From CAVQRC01 sp963715045 (GTDB taxonomy: Bacteria > Planctomycetota > Planctomycetia > Pirellulales > Lacipirellulaceae), in assembly GCA_963715045.1 (NCBI GenBank), contig CAVQRC010000009.1, forward strand, positions 1 through 64,000: a DNA stretch of 64,000 bases, in the 5' to 3' direction. Under the pieces are notes generated by a model. The model worked only from the letters and a program-made list of their open reading frames with translations, ran no database searches and was not told where the DNA came from. This document shows, piece after piece, positions 19,009 through 29,123 of this stretch (the first letter of the stretch is position 1; each line of letters starts with the position of its first letter). Both the position numbers and the translations under genes were made by a program.

Positions 19009-21981
19009 ATGAGATACCGCGCCGCCATCGGGGCGCTGACGACCGTCTGGCTGCTGATGGCAGTCGATGCGACCGCAGCATTCGCCAGCGGTGCCGACGC
19101 CCTTTCCGATGCCACGCTGCACGACGTCTACTTCGCCGATTCGCGTCGAGGTTGGGCGGTCGGCGATCGGGGTACCCTGCTCGTCACGGAAAACGGCGGA
19201 CGCCGGTGGCATGTCCAGCGGACGGGGGTCACCTGTACGCTGTGGGCGATCGATTTCGTCACGGCCGAACAGGGAATGATCCTCGGCGGCGGCAGCCTGC
19301 CGCTGACGCACGAGTCGCGGGGCCTCATTCTGAAGACTCTCGACGGGGGGACGAACTGGCGGCCCGTGCCGGCGCTCGATCTGCCAGCGCTCCGGGGGGG
19401 AGAATGCTCGACCGCGAACGAGGAATCGTGTTCGGACAAGCTTCCGCAAAGTACCCGTCCGGTGTGGCCCGCACGATCGACGGTGGACTGACCTGGTACG
19501 ACGCTTTGCCAGGTGACGCCGCCACGCAGGGTTATCCTGCTGGTATGCGGGAACCATCGACGACGAGGGACATGGCTTTCTCGTGGCCGACGATCAAGTC
19601 GTCGAACTTCCGCGAAGTGGAATTCCGCGGCTTGTGTCGCTGCCGAGCGACGTTCGGATCTCGGAGCTCAGCAGGGGGACGGCAGGACGACGTGGGGAAT
19701 CGCCACGGGAAGGTCGCTTGCTGTTCAACCGTGACGGCCGGGACGCACCGTGGTCGTTCGCGGTGTCCCCACTTTCCCGAGGGATCGCGGGCGAGTTATA
19801 CGGCGTTCGCCGCGGAGGGTCCGCAGCTCTGGCTGGCGACCTTCGGACCCGAGGTGACAATCTATCGCTCGTCCGACCGGGGCCGCACCTGGGAGGCGAC
19901 GCCGATTGCCATCGCGGCACCGATCCACGCGTTGCACTTCGTCGATCGATCTGCTGGCTGGGCAGTCGGGGGCCGGGGCGTCATTCTGGCGACGGTCGAT
20001 GGCGGCAGGAGCTGGCAGCAGCAGGGCGGTGTCGCGTCGCCTGCCGAGGCACTTGTAGTTGCCGATGCGGCAGATCCGGATGCGGTACTGCCGGTTGCGT
20101 CAACTTCGGCAGGCGGGCGGTTGGCCAATCGTGTTGCTCGATCCACGTAACCTGCCTCGAGCGAATCGTGGCGATCGGTTCCTCGGCGATGCACCGACGA
20201 AGTCGCCTGCGAGACGCTTACATTTCAGCAGGTGCGGGTGCTGTCGAATGGCTCGACGCAAACGACGTTGCGACGCCCTCACAAGTCCTGGCCGAGAAGC
20301 TCGTGGCGTGGCGGCCGGCGGTAGTTCTTGCTCTGTCCGGGGCCGCGAGCGGATGTCGCGTCGGGTCAACGTGGCCTGTTCGAGATCGGCCGACAGGGGA
20401 TCGCCTTCGCCGAAGGCGCAAGCGGAGGCCGATGGTGCGTCTGACCGCAGAATCGCGGATTCAACGTGGCGGGCCGAGCGAATCTATGTGCGAACGACCG
20501 CCGGCGGTGCGGGAATCGAACTCGATCCGCAGGCGTCTGTTCGCAGACTCCGGACGCACGCTGGGTGAGTTGGTCATGCGTGGGCGGGGATTGATCCAGA
20601 CGTTGCATCCGACCCGCATTGATCCGCAGAATTACATCCTGATCGCGGATCGTACCTCGGCGGCGAAAGGAAACGATGACTTTCTCGCGGGAATTCCCAC
20701 GCGAGGCGTGCTTGTCACCGGCCGGGATCGTCGACCCTCAGGCGTATCGGAAACGATCGATCGTCCGCACGCTGACGACTGCCCTCGCGAGCGACGCGAT
20801 TCCGGATCAGCGATGGCAGGGTGAGATTCGGCAGTTGGCAGCGGTCATGGACCCGACGGTTTCGATCGACACGCTCGCGTGGCTGGTCGAACACTACACC
20901 AATGCCGGGCGACTCGAGATGGCGGCGGCGACGAACGCGACGCTGATGGAGTTGTTTCCCGAAGACGAATTCGCCACGGCGGCCGCCCTGTGGCTGATGC
21001 ACTATCGAACCAGCGGAGAGGTCGCACTATGGATTCGGCAGTACCCGGATCGAATGCACACGAATCACTTGCGCAGCAGCGACGGCCAGCAGTCCCGGCG
21101 GGCGAAGCTGAGCTATCCGCGATCGATCGTCCGACCGAAGACGTCCGGAGGCTGACAGTTCAGAATCGAGCAGCGTTTCCCGGGGTTGGCGGTGGAACCG
21201 CTCGTGCGGCTGCCGCTCGCCTCTTGGTTCCGCCGGCACGGAGAGGAGTCGCTGGCGAAGGACATCTTCGTGACGCTGCACCAACGGCGGATGGGCGACG
21301 CGTGGGGACGGATCGCGGGTGCAGAGCGGTGGCTCATGCAAGCGGATGGTCGGCGGTGCCCGCTCCCGATTTACGATTGCACGGGCGCGGCCTCGCGGCC
21401 TCACCTCGACGGCAGCCTCGACGAGCCGTTGTGGAGCCAGCTTCCGCCGCTGTTGCTGAGAACCGACGTGGATCCGACGACCTCGGCACCGGCGGCGTCG
21501 CAACCCGAGTCGGCGGATACCGAAGTGCGGATGGGCTACGACGAGCAGCTTCTTCTATCTGGGGATCCGCGCGACGCGGATCGCGGCGTCGACAGTCACG
21601 GTACCAGGACGAACCGCGGACGCGGGATGAAGATCTATCGCCGTATGATCGGGTCGAACTTCGTGTCGATCGAGATCGCGACTACGTGACGGCGTTCGTC
21701 CACGAGATCGATCACCGCGGCCACACCCGCGAGTCGTGCTGGGGGAGCTTGGCCTGGGATCCGACGTGGTACGTTGCGTCGGGCGGCGATGTCGTCGACA
21801 TGGACCATTGAGGCCGCCATTCCCCTCGACGACCTGGACTGCCAGGCCGCCGCAACCTGGTGACGTATGGGCGATCAGTCTCCGCCGGATGCTGGGAGAT
21901 CGCTGTCTCGCCTGCTGGCAGGGACCCTGCGATCGCGAATGCGCGTCCGCCAACTTCGGACTCCTTCGCTGGAAGGAGTAA
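19009..21981 (+). pseudogene. Giant YCF48-propeller / LmbE-like / CBM9-like exported protein, many frameshifts
   Basis: From ATG 19009: signal peptide, then YCF48-type propeller blades (VYFADSRRGWAVGDRGTLLV, GGRRWHVQR, FVDRSAGWAVGGRGVILATV, DGGRSWQQQG). Next comes a middle stretch (ISAGAGAVEWLDANDVATPS, KLVAWRPAVVLA) that resembles the PIG-L-like part of a known planctomycete family. A helical repeat region follows (TLAWLVEHYTNAGRLEMAAA, FPEDEFATAAALWLMHYRTS). The end is a CBM9-like domain (RPHLDGSLDEPLWSQL, YDRVELRVDRDRDYVT, HTRESCWGSLAWDPTWYVAS) finishing VWAISLRRMLGD and NFGLLRWKE at 21981. The pieces fall in all three frames with at least six switches, the highest density in the window. 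Intact relatives are about 1000 residues. Either a locally poor assembly or a decaying gene. Confidence 0.72.
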
Positions 21982-22089
21982 TCGACGCCCTCGATACACA
22001 GCGGTGGACGTGTGCGACTACAGTTACGGCAAAGCGAACAACAGCCGGTTCGCGATCGGACGGCAATCGTTGTGCTCCAGGCGGACATC

Positions 22090-23587
22090 ATGAGCTACTC
22101 GAGAATCGACCGACGTTCGCTCATCAAGTCGGCCGTGGCGGGGTCCCTGTCGCTCGCGACAGGAGAAGCCCAGGCGAGTCGTCGAAGATCGGCCAGTAAA
22201 GGCGATCACCGAGGAGAATCAGCGGCCCGGCACGACGGACTGGCTGCTCGAGAAAACGCAAGTCGATCCCGAGACGCGGTACCGCTCCCCCTGGGTAGAA
22301 GGTTTCTGTTCGCATACCAGTATTCGCGGTGGAGAGAAGCTGCAGTTCTTCGTCAGCACCAATCCGGCCTCACCGGTCACGCTCGACATCTATCGGATGG
22401 GTTACTACCAGGGTACCGGTGGTCGGCTTATGAAGCGACTGGGGCCGTTCGACTCCGCCACGATGAAAGAACCGGAGATCGGCCGGCAGCGGCTACGCAG
22501 TTGCGATTGGCCGGCGGCGGCGGAAATCACGATTCCCGCCGACTGGCTCAGCGGAGTCTACCTGGGAAAGCTGACCACGCAGCATGGTGGCTGGCAAAGC
22601 TATGTGGTCTTCATTGTTCGCGACGATCGCGATGCGGATCTGCTGTTCCAGTGCAGCGACCACACCTGGCAAGCCTACAACCGCTGGCCCTCCCAGTTTT
22701 CGCTTTATGACGATGGCGATAATCCGTGGTACTGGGGCCCCGATTCGCGAGTCAGTTTCAATCGTCCGTACGGTAAGTACTGTCAGATACTCGACCAGCC
22801 GCTCTCGACGGGCAGCGGCGAGTTCTTTCTCTGGGAGTTCCCGTTCGTACATTGGCTCGAGGCCAACGGCTACGACGTCTCCTATATCTCCAACCAGGAC
22901 ACGCACCACGATCCGCTCGGCTTGCGGCGGGCCCGTGGTTTCCTCAGCGTCGGGCACGACGAGTACTGGACCATCGAGATGTTTCGCCACGTGCAGCAAG
23001 CCGTGGCAACCGGGGTGAACGTCGGATTCTTCTCCGGCAATGCCGTGTGTGGTCGGATCGAGTACGAACCGCAGCATCGCAGCTTTTGCCGCGTGGGCGT
23101 GTTTGGCCCGCCGGGTGGAACACGCGAGTTCTCGGCGATGTCCGAATTACCCCATGAGCGTCCGTATGCCAACGAATTGATCGGTGCCCACAGCACGGGA
23201 CCAGTAACAGGCGGCGCGGATTGGATCTGCACCGACCCCGCGCATTGGATTTACGAGCAAACCGGGATGCGGCAGGGGGACACGATCCCGGGGCTGATCG
23301 GCTGGGAATGGCACGGCGATCCCGCGGCCATCGACGGCCTGCAGGTGGTCGCCACAGGCCCGACGCAATCGAGTCCCGGAGAGCCCAACGGCGGCGTCTA
23401 CACGGCCACCGTCTATCCCGGTCCCCGCGAAAACTTCGTGTTCAATGCAGCCACGTGCTGGTGGTCGGACGGCCTCAGCGAGCCGCCAGGCTACGTGCGA
23501 CCGCAAGTCTACACAGCGCCGCAGGGACCCAACCACCACGTCCAGCAGATCACCCGCAACATCCTCGACCGGATGGTCGGTGGCTGA
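22090..23587 (+). pseudogene. N,N-dimethylformamidase large-subunit-like protein (Tat-exported), frameshift near the 5' end
   Basis: ATG 22090 opens a Tat-type leader (SRIDRRSLIKSAVAGSLSLA). After one frame change near 22190 the reading continues PVKAITEENQRPGTTDWLLE, then SPWVEGFCSHTSIRGGEKLQ. From TLDIYRMGYYQGTGGRLMKR it is fully open to 23587. Diagnostic stretches are SYVVFIVRDDRDADLLFQCS, TWQAYNRW, YISNQDTHHDPLGLRRARGF, LSVGHDEYWT and FSGNAVCGRIEYEP, typical of the DMFase beta-subunit C-terminal domain family. The real C-terminus may lie further on: a dockerin-like reading starts right after the stop in another frame (see 23593-23680). The substrate is unknown; most homologues are not shown to hydrolyse dimethylformamide. 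Confidence 0.85.
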
Positions 23588-23592
23588 TCGGC

Positions 23593-23680
23593 TCTCCTGC
23601 ACCGACGGCCGACTTCGATGGTGATGGCGACGTGGACGGCGACGACTTCCTTATCTGGCAGGCACAATTCGAAACGAGCA
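23593..23680 (+). other. Dockerin-like calcium loop, detached by a frame change
   Basis: The reading PTADFDGDGDVDGDDFLIWQ, then AQFE, is the same planctomycete dockerin loop found in the LamG sulfatase and in the 26-27.5 kb protein. It begins six bases after the stop of the DMFase-like gene and would be its C-terminal domain if one base were missing near 23585. About 60 bases on, IPEPTARWLATVCC in the second copy of the duplicated segment looks like a worn PEP-CTERM motif. Confidence 0.6.
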
Positions 23681-23688
23681 GCAGCGAG

Positions 23689-23910
23689 TTCGGCGACATG
23701 ATTCCCGAACGCGCGTGGCGGGCACGGTCTGCTGCTGAAGGGCGCATTCGTGACGCGGGTCAGCCGCCACTCCGTGCCGGGATCTGGGCACGAGTTCGGC
23801 GACCACGATTCCCGAACCAACCGCGCGTTGGCTGGCAACGGTCTGCTGCTGAAGGGTGCATTCGCGACGCGGGTGTAGTCCCGCCACTCCGTGCCGGGAT
23901 CTGGGCCATG
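23689..23910. repeat. Imperfect tandem duplication of about 110 bp
   Basis: Two adjacent copies share GAGTTCGGCGAC, ATTCCCGAAC, GGTCTGCTGCTGAAGGG, GCATTCG, GACGCGGGT and CCGCCACTCCGTGCCGGGAT in the same order. The boundary is near 23794. Small insertions separate them. It lies in the degraded 3' end of the DMFase-like gene. Confidence 0.8.
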
Positions 23911-24196
23911 GATGCGGCGTCGGGATTTTGTACGTCGACGTAGTATCGATGAGTGGTCCGTACCGGGTCACGGAGTGCCGGGTCTAGAACAGACGGTCAC
24001 CGCCGCGATGATCAAGAGGCTGGCAACCGGCTGCTCGCCATCGCCGCACCCCCGAAACGGCCCGGCGTATCGGTCCCACGCGGGGCAAGGGCGGTTAGCG
24101 ATACCCGATGCAACTGGTCCGAGATACAATTGCGGACGTGTTCAAGATGCTGACTTGAAAGCTCGGTCGGCCAGGATCACCGGAACAGATTATCCC

Positions 24197-24562
24197 ATGA
24201 GTAACCCTCGGCGAACTCTCGTGCGACACGAAGGCCAGGCGCCGCGCGAGCGGAGTGCGTGCGGCTGGAGAGATCGGTTGATCAGTCGCGAAGATGCCGC
24301 GTTAGAACCTGCGGCATGGGTTCATGCCGTCGACATCGAAGGCGCGAAGCCTCACTTTCACAAGGTGGCGACCGAGCTGTACTACGTCCTCGAGGGGAGC
24401 GGGACGGTGACGCTCGACGGAGTCGAGCACGTCGTTGGCAAAGGCTCGCTGGTCCACATACCGCCGGGGGTCGTGCACAGCGCTGCCGGGCGGATGCGGG
24501 TGCTGGTGGTGGGGATCCCGGATATCTCTGACGACGATTATTTCGCGGCCAGCGAAGAATGA
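24197..24562 (+). CDS. Cupin-domain protein
   Basis: 121 residues, intact, ATG 24197 (MSNPRRTLVRHEGQAPRERS). The single cupin domain shows the metal-site motif KPHFHKVATELYYVLEGSGT (HxH then E) and the second motif LVHIPPGVVHSAAG (final His). Cytoplasmic. Such small cupins are sugar or carboxylate isomerases or binding proteins; the sequence does not fix the substrate. It is followed after 12 bases by the DUF3891 gene on the same strand, so the two may be one transcript. Confidence 0.87.
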   Translation: MSNPRRTLVRHEGQAPRERSACGWRDRLISREDAALEPAAWVHAVDIEGAKPHFHKVATELYYVLEGSGTVTLDGVEHVVGKGSLVHIPPGVVHSAAGRMRVLVVGIPDISDDDYFAASEE

Positions 24563-24574
24563 AATGCGCGTGGC

Positions 24575-25445
24575 ATGATTCGCTATCGATCCAGCCCCAG
24601 CGAGTGGGTGTTGATTTCACAAACGGAGCACGCCCGGATCAGCGGTGAGCTGGCGGCCGGCTGCTGCTCCGAGCTGTCTGTGGTACGGCGTCGCATCTCC
24701 TTCGCAGGAGGTCTCGCCCGACACGCACCAGCAACTCTTGGCGGCGATTCTGCATCACGACGACGGGTGGCGGGAGTGGGATGCGGCGGGCGAGTTCGAC
24801 CAAGAACACGGCCGGCCGCGATCGTTCACGGAGATGCCTCTCGAGCAGTCACTTGTGATCTGGACGCGGAGCATCGAAGTCGCCGCGGAAATCGGTCCGC
24901 TGGCCGCCTGGGTGGTCGCCGAACATTTTTCGGTCCTGTTGGCGAATTCGAGTGATGCCAGGATACCGCTGGCGATCGCCTGGCTCGAAGCCCAGCGGCG
25001 GGCACAGTCCGTATGGCGTGAGCGTGTCGGTTCCTCTTCGCCGGGCGATGATCCGCTCGCGCTTACCTCGCTGCTGGAGCGAGCGGTAACGTTGTTACGC
25101 TATTTCGATGCATTCAGTTTGTGGTTGTGCGGGGCGTTTACCGACCAGGGCGTTTTCGAGCCGGCCGCCATGGTCGCCGGCCTTGCTGCATCACGACGCC
25201 TGCCGGCAGACCTCGACGTCAAGTGCCGTCGTCGCGGTGATCCGCTCGCGCAGCGCATCACCATCGAACCCTGGCCGTTTTCAACCGAACGGCTCGCTCT
25301 CGAGACGCCAGCCTGCTTGCTGCCGCTGGACGTCGGTTCTGTGGGTGACAAGATCCTGACAGCAGGGCAGGGAGTCTCGGTTTGCTGGTCGCTATGTCGT
25401 GACGAGAACCCCGAATCTGCGGCGGGGACGCGGCGACATTCTTAG
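24575..25445 (+). pseudogene. DUF3891 family protein, one frameshift
   Basis: The N-terminal MIRYRSSPSEWVLISQTEHA, then RISGELAA, is the usual DUF3891 opening. A shift near 24655 leads to VSPDTHQQLLAAILHHDDGW and REWDAAGEFDQE, the conserved HHDDGW block, and the rest is open to 25445 (LRYFDAFSLWLCGAF region near the middle). The family is probably a helical metal-binding (HD-like) protein of unknown function. Total about 290 residues. Confidence 0.8.
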
Positions 25446-26072
25446 AGCCGATCCCAAAACTGGTTCCAGCAACCGTTTCGGCGAGTCCTATCAAGCTACC
25501 GCGTTTAGCCAGGGACCTCATTCACCCCCGTGCAAGCACGAGGGGGTCTCACTGCGAACGCGTTCAATGACGTTTTGTAGAAGGCTCCAGGTACAGGCTG
25601 CGGTTGTGGCGTGGATCGCGGACAGCCGGAAGCGTCTCTGATCGCTCTCTGGGTTCGAATGTCTGAAGTGTCAACCGACCCCGAGAGAGTGGTCGAGCTA
25701 CCACCCATCGCTGTCGGCGCATGGGGCTGCGTCGCGGCGATCACGCGCGAGTCAAGTCAAAAGGCTGCAAAGTTGTTGCAATCCTCGAAGAACGTTCATA
25801 GAATCCTCACACGCGGGCTGGACAATCGGGGGTCTTTAATCCATTCGCGATTCCAAGTTGATCAAGGAGTTTGATGTGCCATCGATGGGCGAAGTCTACC
25901 TTCCGACTCCGGATGAAATCTCTTCTGCATGTGCTTCGATTCGCGCGTTCGTGGTCTGCCCGCGAGGCGGATCGCCGCCGCGTCGGTGATTCTGGCAACC
26001 AGGGCGAAACGCTCCCCTGGCGGTTGCCGATTGTGACGACCGCTTTCGTGCGCTCACCATCACATCAGGTGC
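25446..26072. other. 627-base intergenic region, nothing recognised
   Basis: Readings on both strands are short, start inside low-information sequence and match no family I know. No hairpin with a T-run and no long repeats are visible. It may hold the promoter region of flanking genes or a decayed gene. Confidence 0.4.
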
Positions 26073-27506
26073 TCAGCGAGTGAAGGGTTCGGCGCACGTG
26101 GCCATAAGTCTGATCTCACGGCCCGTGCGACCGACCGGGGCGTGATCCTGAAGCGGTGCGTGCGGTGTGATAGGGCGTATCTCCGAGTGATCAGCACGCC
26201 GTTGTGGCCGGATGTGTGTGAGGAGGGCGAGACCCGCCGCGGCCAATGCCCAAGTGGCCGGTTCAGGCACGCTGCTCGAGGGCTGGCTCGAGCGGGCAGA
26301 CGCGTCACCGAATTCGACTTGCCACAACAGGAAGTCGTCGCCGTCGACATCCGCGTCGCCGTCCGCGTCGCCTTCATTCGCGGTGGCATCGAGCCGCAGG
26401 TAATTCGCCTGCCAGAGGAGAAAGTCATCACCGTCGACTTGGCCGTCCTTGTCGAAATCGGCCTGGAGCTGGCGGAACACGATCTCACCGTGCGGGTGGG
26501 CGGCAAAGTAGTTCGAGGTCGTCCAGTTCCAAACGGGCAAGAAGTTGGCAGCGTCGGTGCGGGTGCTCCCGAGTTGAAAGAACCACGCATCGCCCACTTG
26601 GGGCGCAAAGGGATGATTCAAGCCGGCCGCGCCGCTGGCATCGGCGTCGAAATCGGTCCACGGGATTTTGAGCTCAACGGTGCCGCCGCTGGCGTCATTC
26701 TGCTGGGCAATCTCGGTGGCTTTCATTCCGGTCCACTGGGCCTGATTCCCGAACAGCGTATCGACGTGGGCCTCGCCGAACGTGCCGAACGTGGGTCCCT
26801 GATTCAGGATGGGTGTTCCGCCCGACACGGGCGTGCAGGGAACGGTGCCCCCGCAGGAGAAAGTTCCGTTGTAGACGTTGAAGGCAATTTCGTAACCATC
26901 GACGTTGGTGTCAGGCTGTTGCTGACCAGAGCCGGGCGAGAAGTTCGGTTCGCCGTCCGTGTTCGGATCGAAGTAAACACTGAACGCGTCGGTGCTGCCA
27001 CCGAGGTCGACAGGGTAGCGTCCCTGAGCGTTTGGAGTGGGCCGCTGGAGCCAGCCTCCGTAGCCGTTCTCAATCAGCAGGTACAGGGCGGTCGAGTCCC
27101 ACAACATTCTGAATTCATTTCCATGGGCGTCGACCGGCGGCGAGGGCGGGTCGGTGCGGCCTTGACGAAGCAGGTGCCAGTTGCCGCCACCGTCGGCTGC
27201 CGCTGCCCACTCACCCGGCGCTCGCTGTCCGTCGATGACGGGAGGAGTGCTGGTGTACAGCACGTCGTATCGGCGTACTTCAGGGGGCGGGTCAATCCCT
27301 GCGGAGGCCGGAATCGCCGTCGTCGCCAGGAGGATCGCGAAAGTGCCGGAAAGTGCCTTGCGACGGTCAAGCCGAAACGCGACGGGGCTCTGTTCGGAGG
27401 CTCCTCTGCCTGGGTGGAGCATATCACCGATCCTCGTTGCGAAGTCCATGGTTGTGATCTCGAAGGGGTTGAATCGCCTGTGCAGGACGAGGTGCTTGAG
27501 CTTCAT
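26073..27506 (-). CDS. Exported CBM9-like protein with dockerin repeats and PEP-CTERM signal
   Basis: 477 residues. An N-terminal leader (LSGTFAILLATTAIPASAG) is followed by a CBM9/sugar-binding-like beta domain: RRYDVLYTSTPPVIDGQRAP, WDSTALYLLIENGYGGW, VELKIPWTDFDADA, GDAWFFQLGSTRTD. Two dockerin loops follow near residues 345-400 (DKDGQVDGDDFLLWQ and GDADVDGDDFLLWQ), then PEP-CTERM VPEPATWALAAAGLALLTHI. After the sorting helix the frame runs on for about 45 residues without the usual stop, so a small indel near 26200 may hide the true end. The start is uncertain (27506 or the ATG 19 codons on). Likely a surface carbohydrate-binding protein. Confidence 0.82.
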   Translation of the reverse strand: MKLKHLVLHRRFNPFEITTMDFATRIGDMLHPGRGASEQSPVAFRLDRRKALSGTFAILLATTAIPASAGIDPPPEVRRYDVLYTSTPPVIDGQRAPGEWAAAADGGGNWHLLRQGRTDPPSPPVDAHGNEFRMLWDSTALYLLIENGYGGWLQRPTPNAQGRYPVDLGGSTDAFSVYFDPNTDGEPNFSPGSGQQQPDTNVDGYEIAFNVYNGTFSCGGTVPCTPVSGGTPILNQGPTFGTFGEAHVDTLFGNQAQWTGMKATEIAQQNDASGGTVELKIPWTDFDADASGAAGLNHPFAPQVGDAWFFQLGSTRTDAANFLPVWNWTTSNYFAAHPHGEIVFRQLQADFDKDGQVDGDDFLLWQANYLRLDATANEGDADGDADVDGDDFLLWQVEFGDASARSSQPSSSVPEPATWALAAAGLALLTHIRPQRRADHSEIRPITPHAPLQDHAPVGRTGREIRLMATCAEPFTR

Positions 27507-27629
27507 TACGCGGCTCTCGAAACCTTGAAGGATGTTTCTCGCCGCCTGAGAATTGCGTCGTTGGAGCCGCTCTTGGGGTTGGCTCTCAATATCGTCGGAG
27601 TTATCGGCGAATTCTGATCGGAATTCTGA

Positions 27630-29080
27630 TTACGCCAGAATCTCGCGCACGATGCGGCCGTGGACGTCGGTCAGGCGGAAGTCGCGGCCGGCGTAGCGGT
27701 AGGTGAGCCGCTTGTGGTCGAGGCCCAGCAGGTGCAGCATCGTGGCGTGCAGGTCGTGGAAGTGGACCTTGTTCTCGACCGCGTAAGTAGCCGTACTCGT
27801 CGGTGGCCCCGTACTGGATGCCGGGTTTCACGCCACCGCCGGCCATCCAGACCGTGAATCCGTGCGGATTGTGGTCGCGACCGTCGCCTCCCTGGCCGAC
27901 CGGCGTCCGGCCGAATTCGCCGCCCCACAACACGAGCGTGTCTTCGAGCAGTCCTCGCTGTTTGAGATCTTCGAGCAATCCGGCGATCGGCTGGTCGACC
28001 TCGGCCGCATTCTTCGTATGACCGTTCCGCAGGTCTCCATGCTGGTCCCACTTGTAGCTGTGTGAGACCTGCACGAACCGCACGCCCCGCTCGGCAAATC
28101 GGCGGGCCATCAGGCATTGCAGCCCGAAGTCACGGGTGCGGTCGTCGTCGATACCGTACAGCCGGCGGGTCGCCTGGCTCTCGTCGGAAACGTCCTGGAC
28201 GGCGGGCGCTTCGAGCTGCATGCGAAACGCCAGTTCGAACGACTCGATGCGACTCTCGAGGTCGAGGTCAGGGCCGGTCCGGCCGCGATCTCGCAGCTGG
28301 ATTTCTCGGAGGAAGTCGAGTTCCATCCGCTGCAGGTGTTTGGGCGTATGGCTGTTCTCGACGAAGGGAATCTTCGCTTCTGCGACTCGGTGGCCGCGTT
28401 GCCGATCGGTGTTCCCTGGTAGACGGCGGGCAGGAACGCCGAACTCCAGTTGTTGAGGCCGCCGTGCGGTGAGCGTCGGACAGATCGTGATGTAGCCCGG
28501 CAAGTTCTGATTCTCGGTGCCCAGCCCGTAGTTGATCCAGGAGCCCATGCTGGGTCGCACGAACGTATCGCTGCCGGTGTGAAGTTCGAGCAGCGGCCGC
28601 ACCGTGTCGCGAGTTCGAGCCGAACATGCTGTTGATGATGCACAGCTCGTCGACGTGACGGGCGACGTGCGGGAAGAGTTCGCTGACCCAGGCGCCGCTC
28701 TCGCCGTACTGCTGAAACTTGAACGGCGAACCGAGCAGATTGTCGGTTTCGGCCGAAACGATCCGCGGCTTGTCGAACGGCAGTGGCTTGCCGTGGTCGC
28801 GGGTGAGTTGCGGCTTGTAATCGAACGTGTCGACCTGCGACGGCCCGCCGTGCATGAACAGGAAGATGACCCGCTTCGCCCGGGCGGCGTGGTGCGGCGG
28901 ACGCGGACTCATGGGTCCGCTGGCGGGTGCGGCCGAGGCGTTGCCCTGGTTGTCCGCGGCCGCGTCGCGGGCCAACAGATCGAGCAGGGCCAGGTAGCCG
29001 AAGCCGGTCGCTGACGTGGCGAGAAAGTCGCGCCGTGATGCAAACGGATTCAAGCGGTGACAATAGCGATTCAGCGACAT
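27630..29080 (-). pseudogene. DUF1501 domain protein (Tat-exported), about three frameshifts
   Basis: Start ATG 29080 with a Tat leader (FASRRDFLATSATGFGYLAL). Then KRVIFLFMHGGPSQVDTFDY, the DUF1501 opening, and VSELFPHVARHVDELCIINS. Frame changes near 28610 and 28420 are followed by GLQCLMARRFAERGVRFVQV and LVLWGGEFGRTPVGQ, and a third near 27790 gives VHFHDLHATMLHLLGLDHKR and LTDVHGRIVREILA, ending at 27630. The fold is alkaline-phosphatase/sulfatase-like. The partner gene with PSCyt1/DUF1549/DUF1553 sits 43 bases upstream, the standard planctomycete pair. Function not known experimentally; secreted, probably in polymer breakdown. Confidence 0.88.
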
Positions 29081-29123
29081 GGAATCTCGACTTGCCGTGA
29101 GGCGTTACCGGTGCAGAGCCGGC

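Noticed and set aside
18729..19115. N-terminal extension of the HExxH protein
   Set aside because: The extension is simple-repeat sequence (Arg-Thr and Asp-Thr-Val words) and would overlap the upstream region of the divergent gene. The ATG at 18728 gives a sensible start.
26142..27617. Plus-strand open reading of 491 codons
   Set aside because: Antisense of the dockerin/PEP-CTERM protein; no start context and no homologous motifs.
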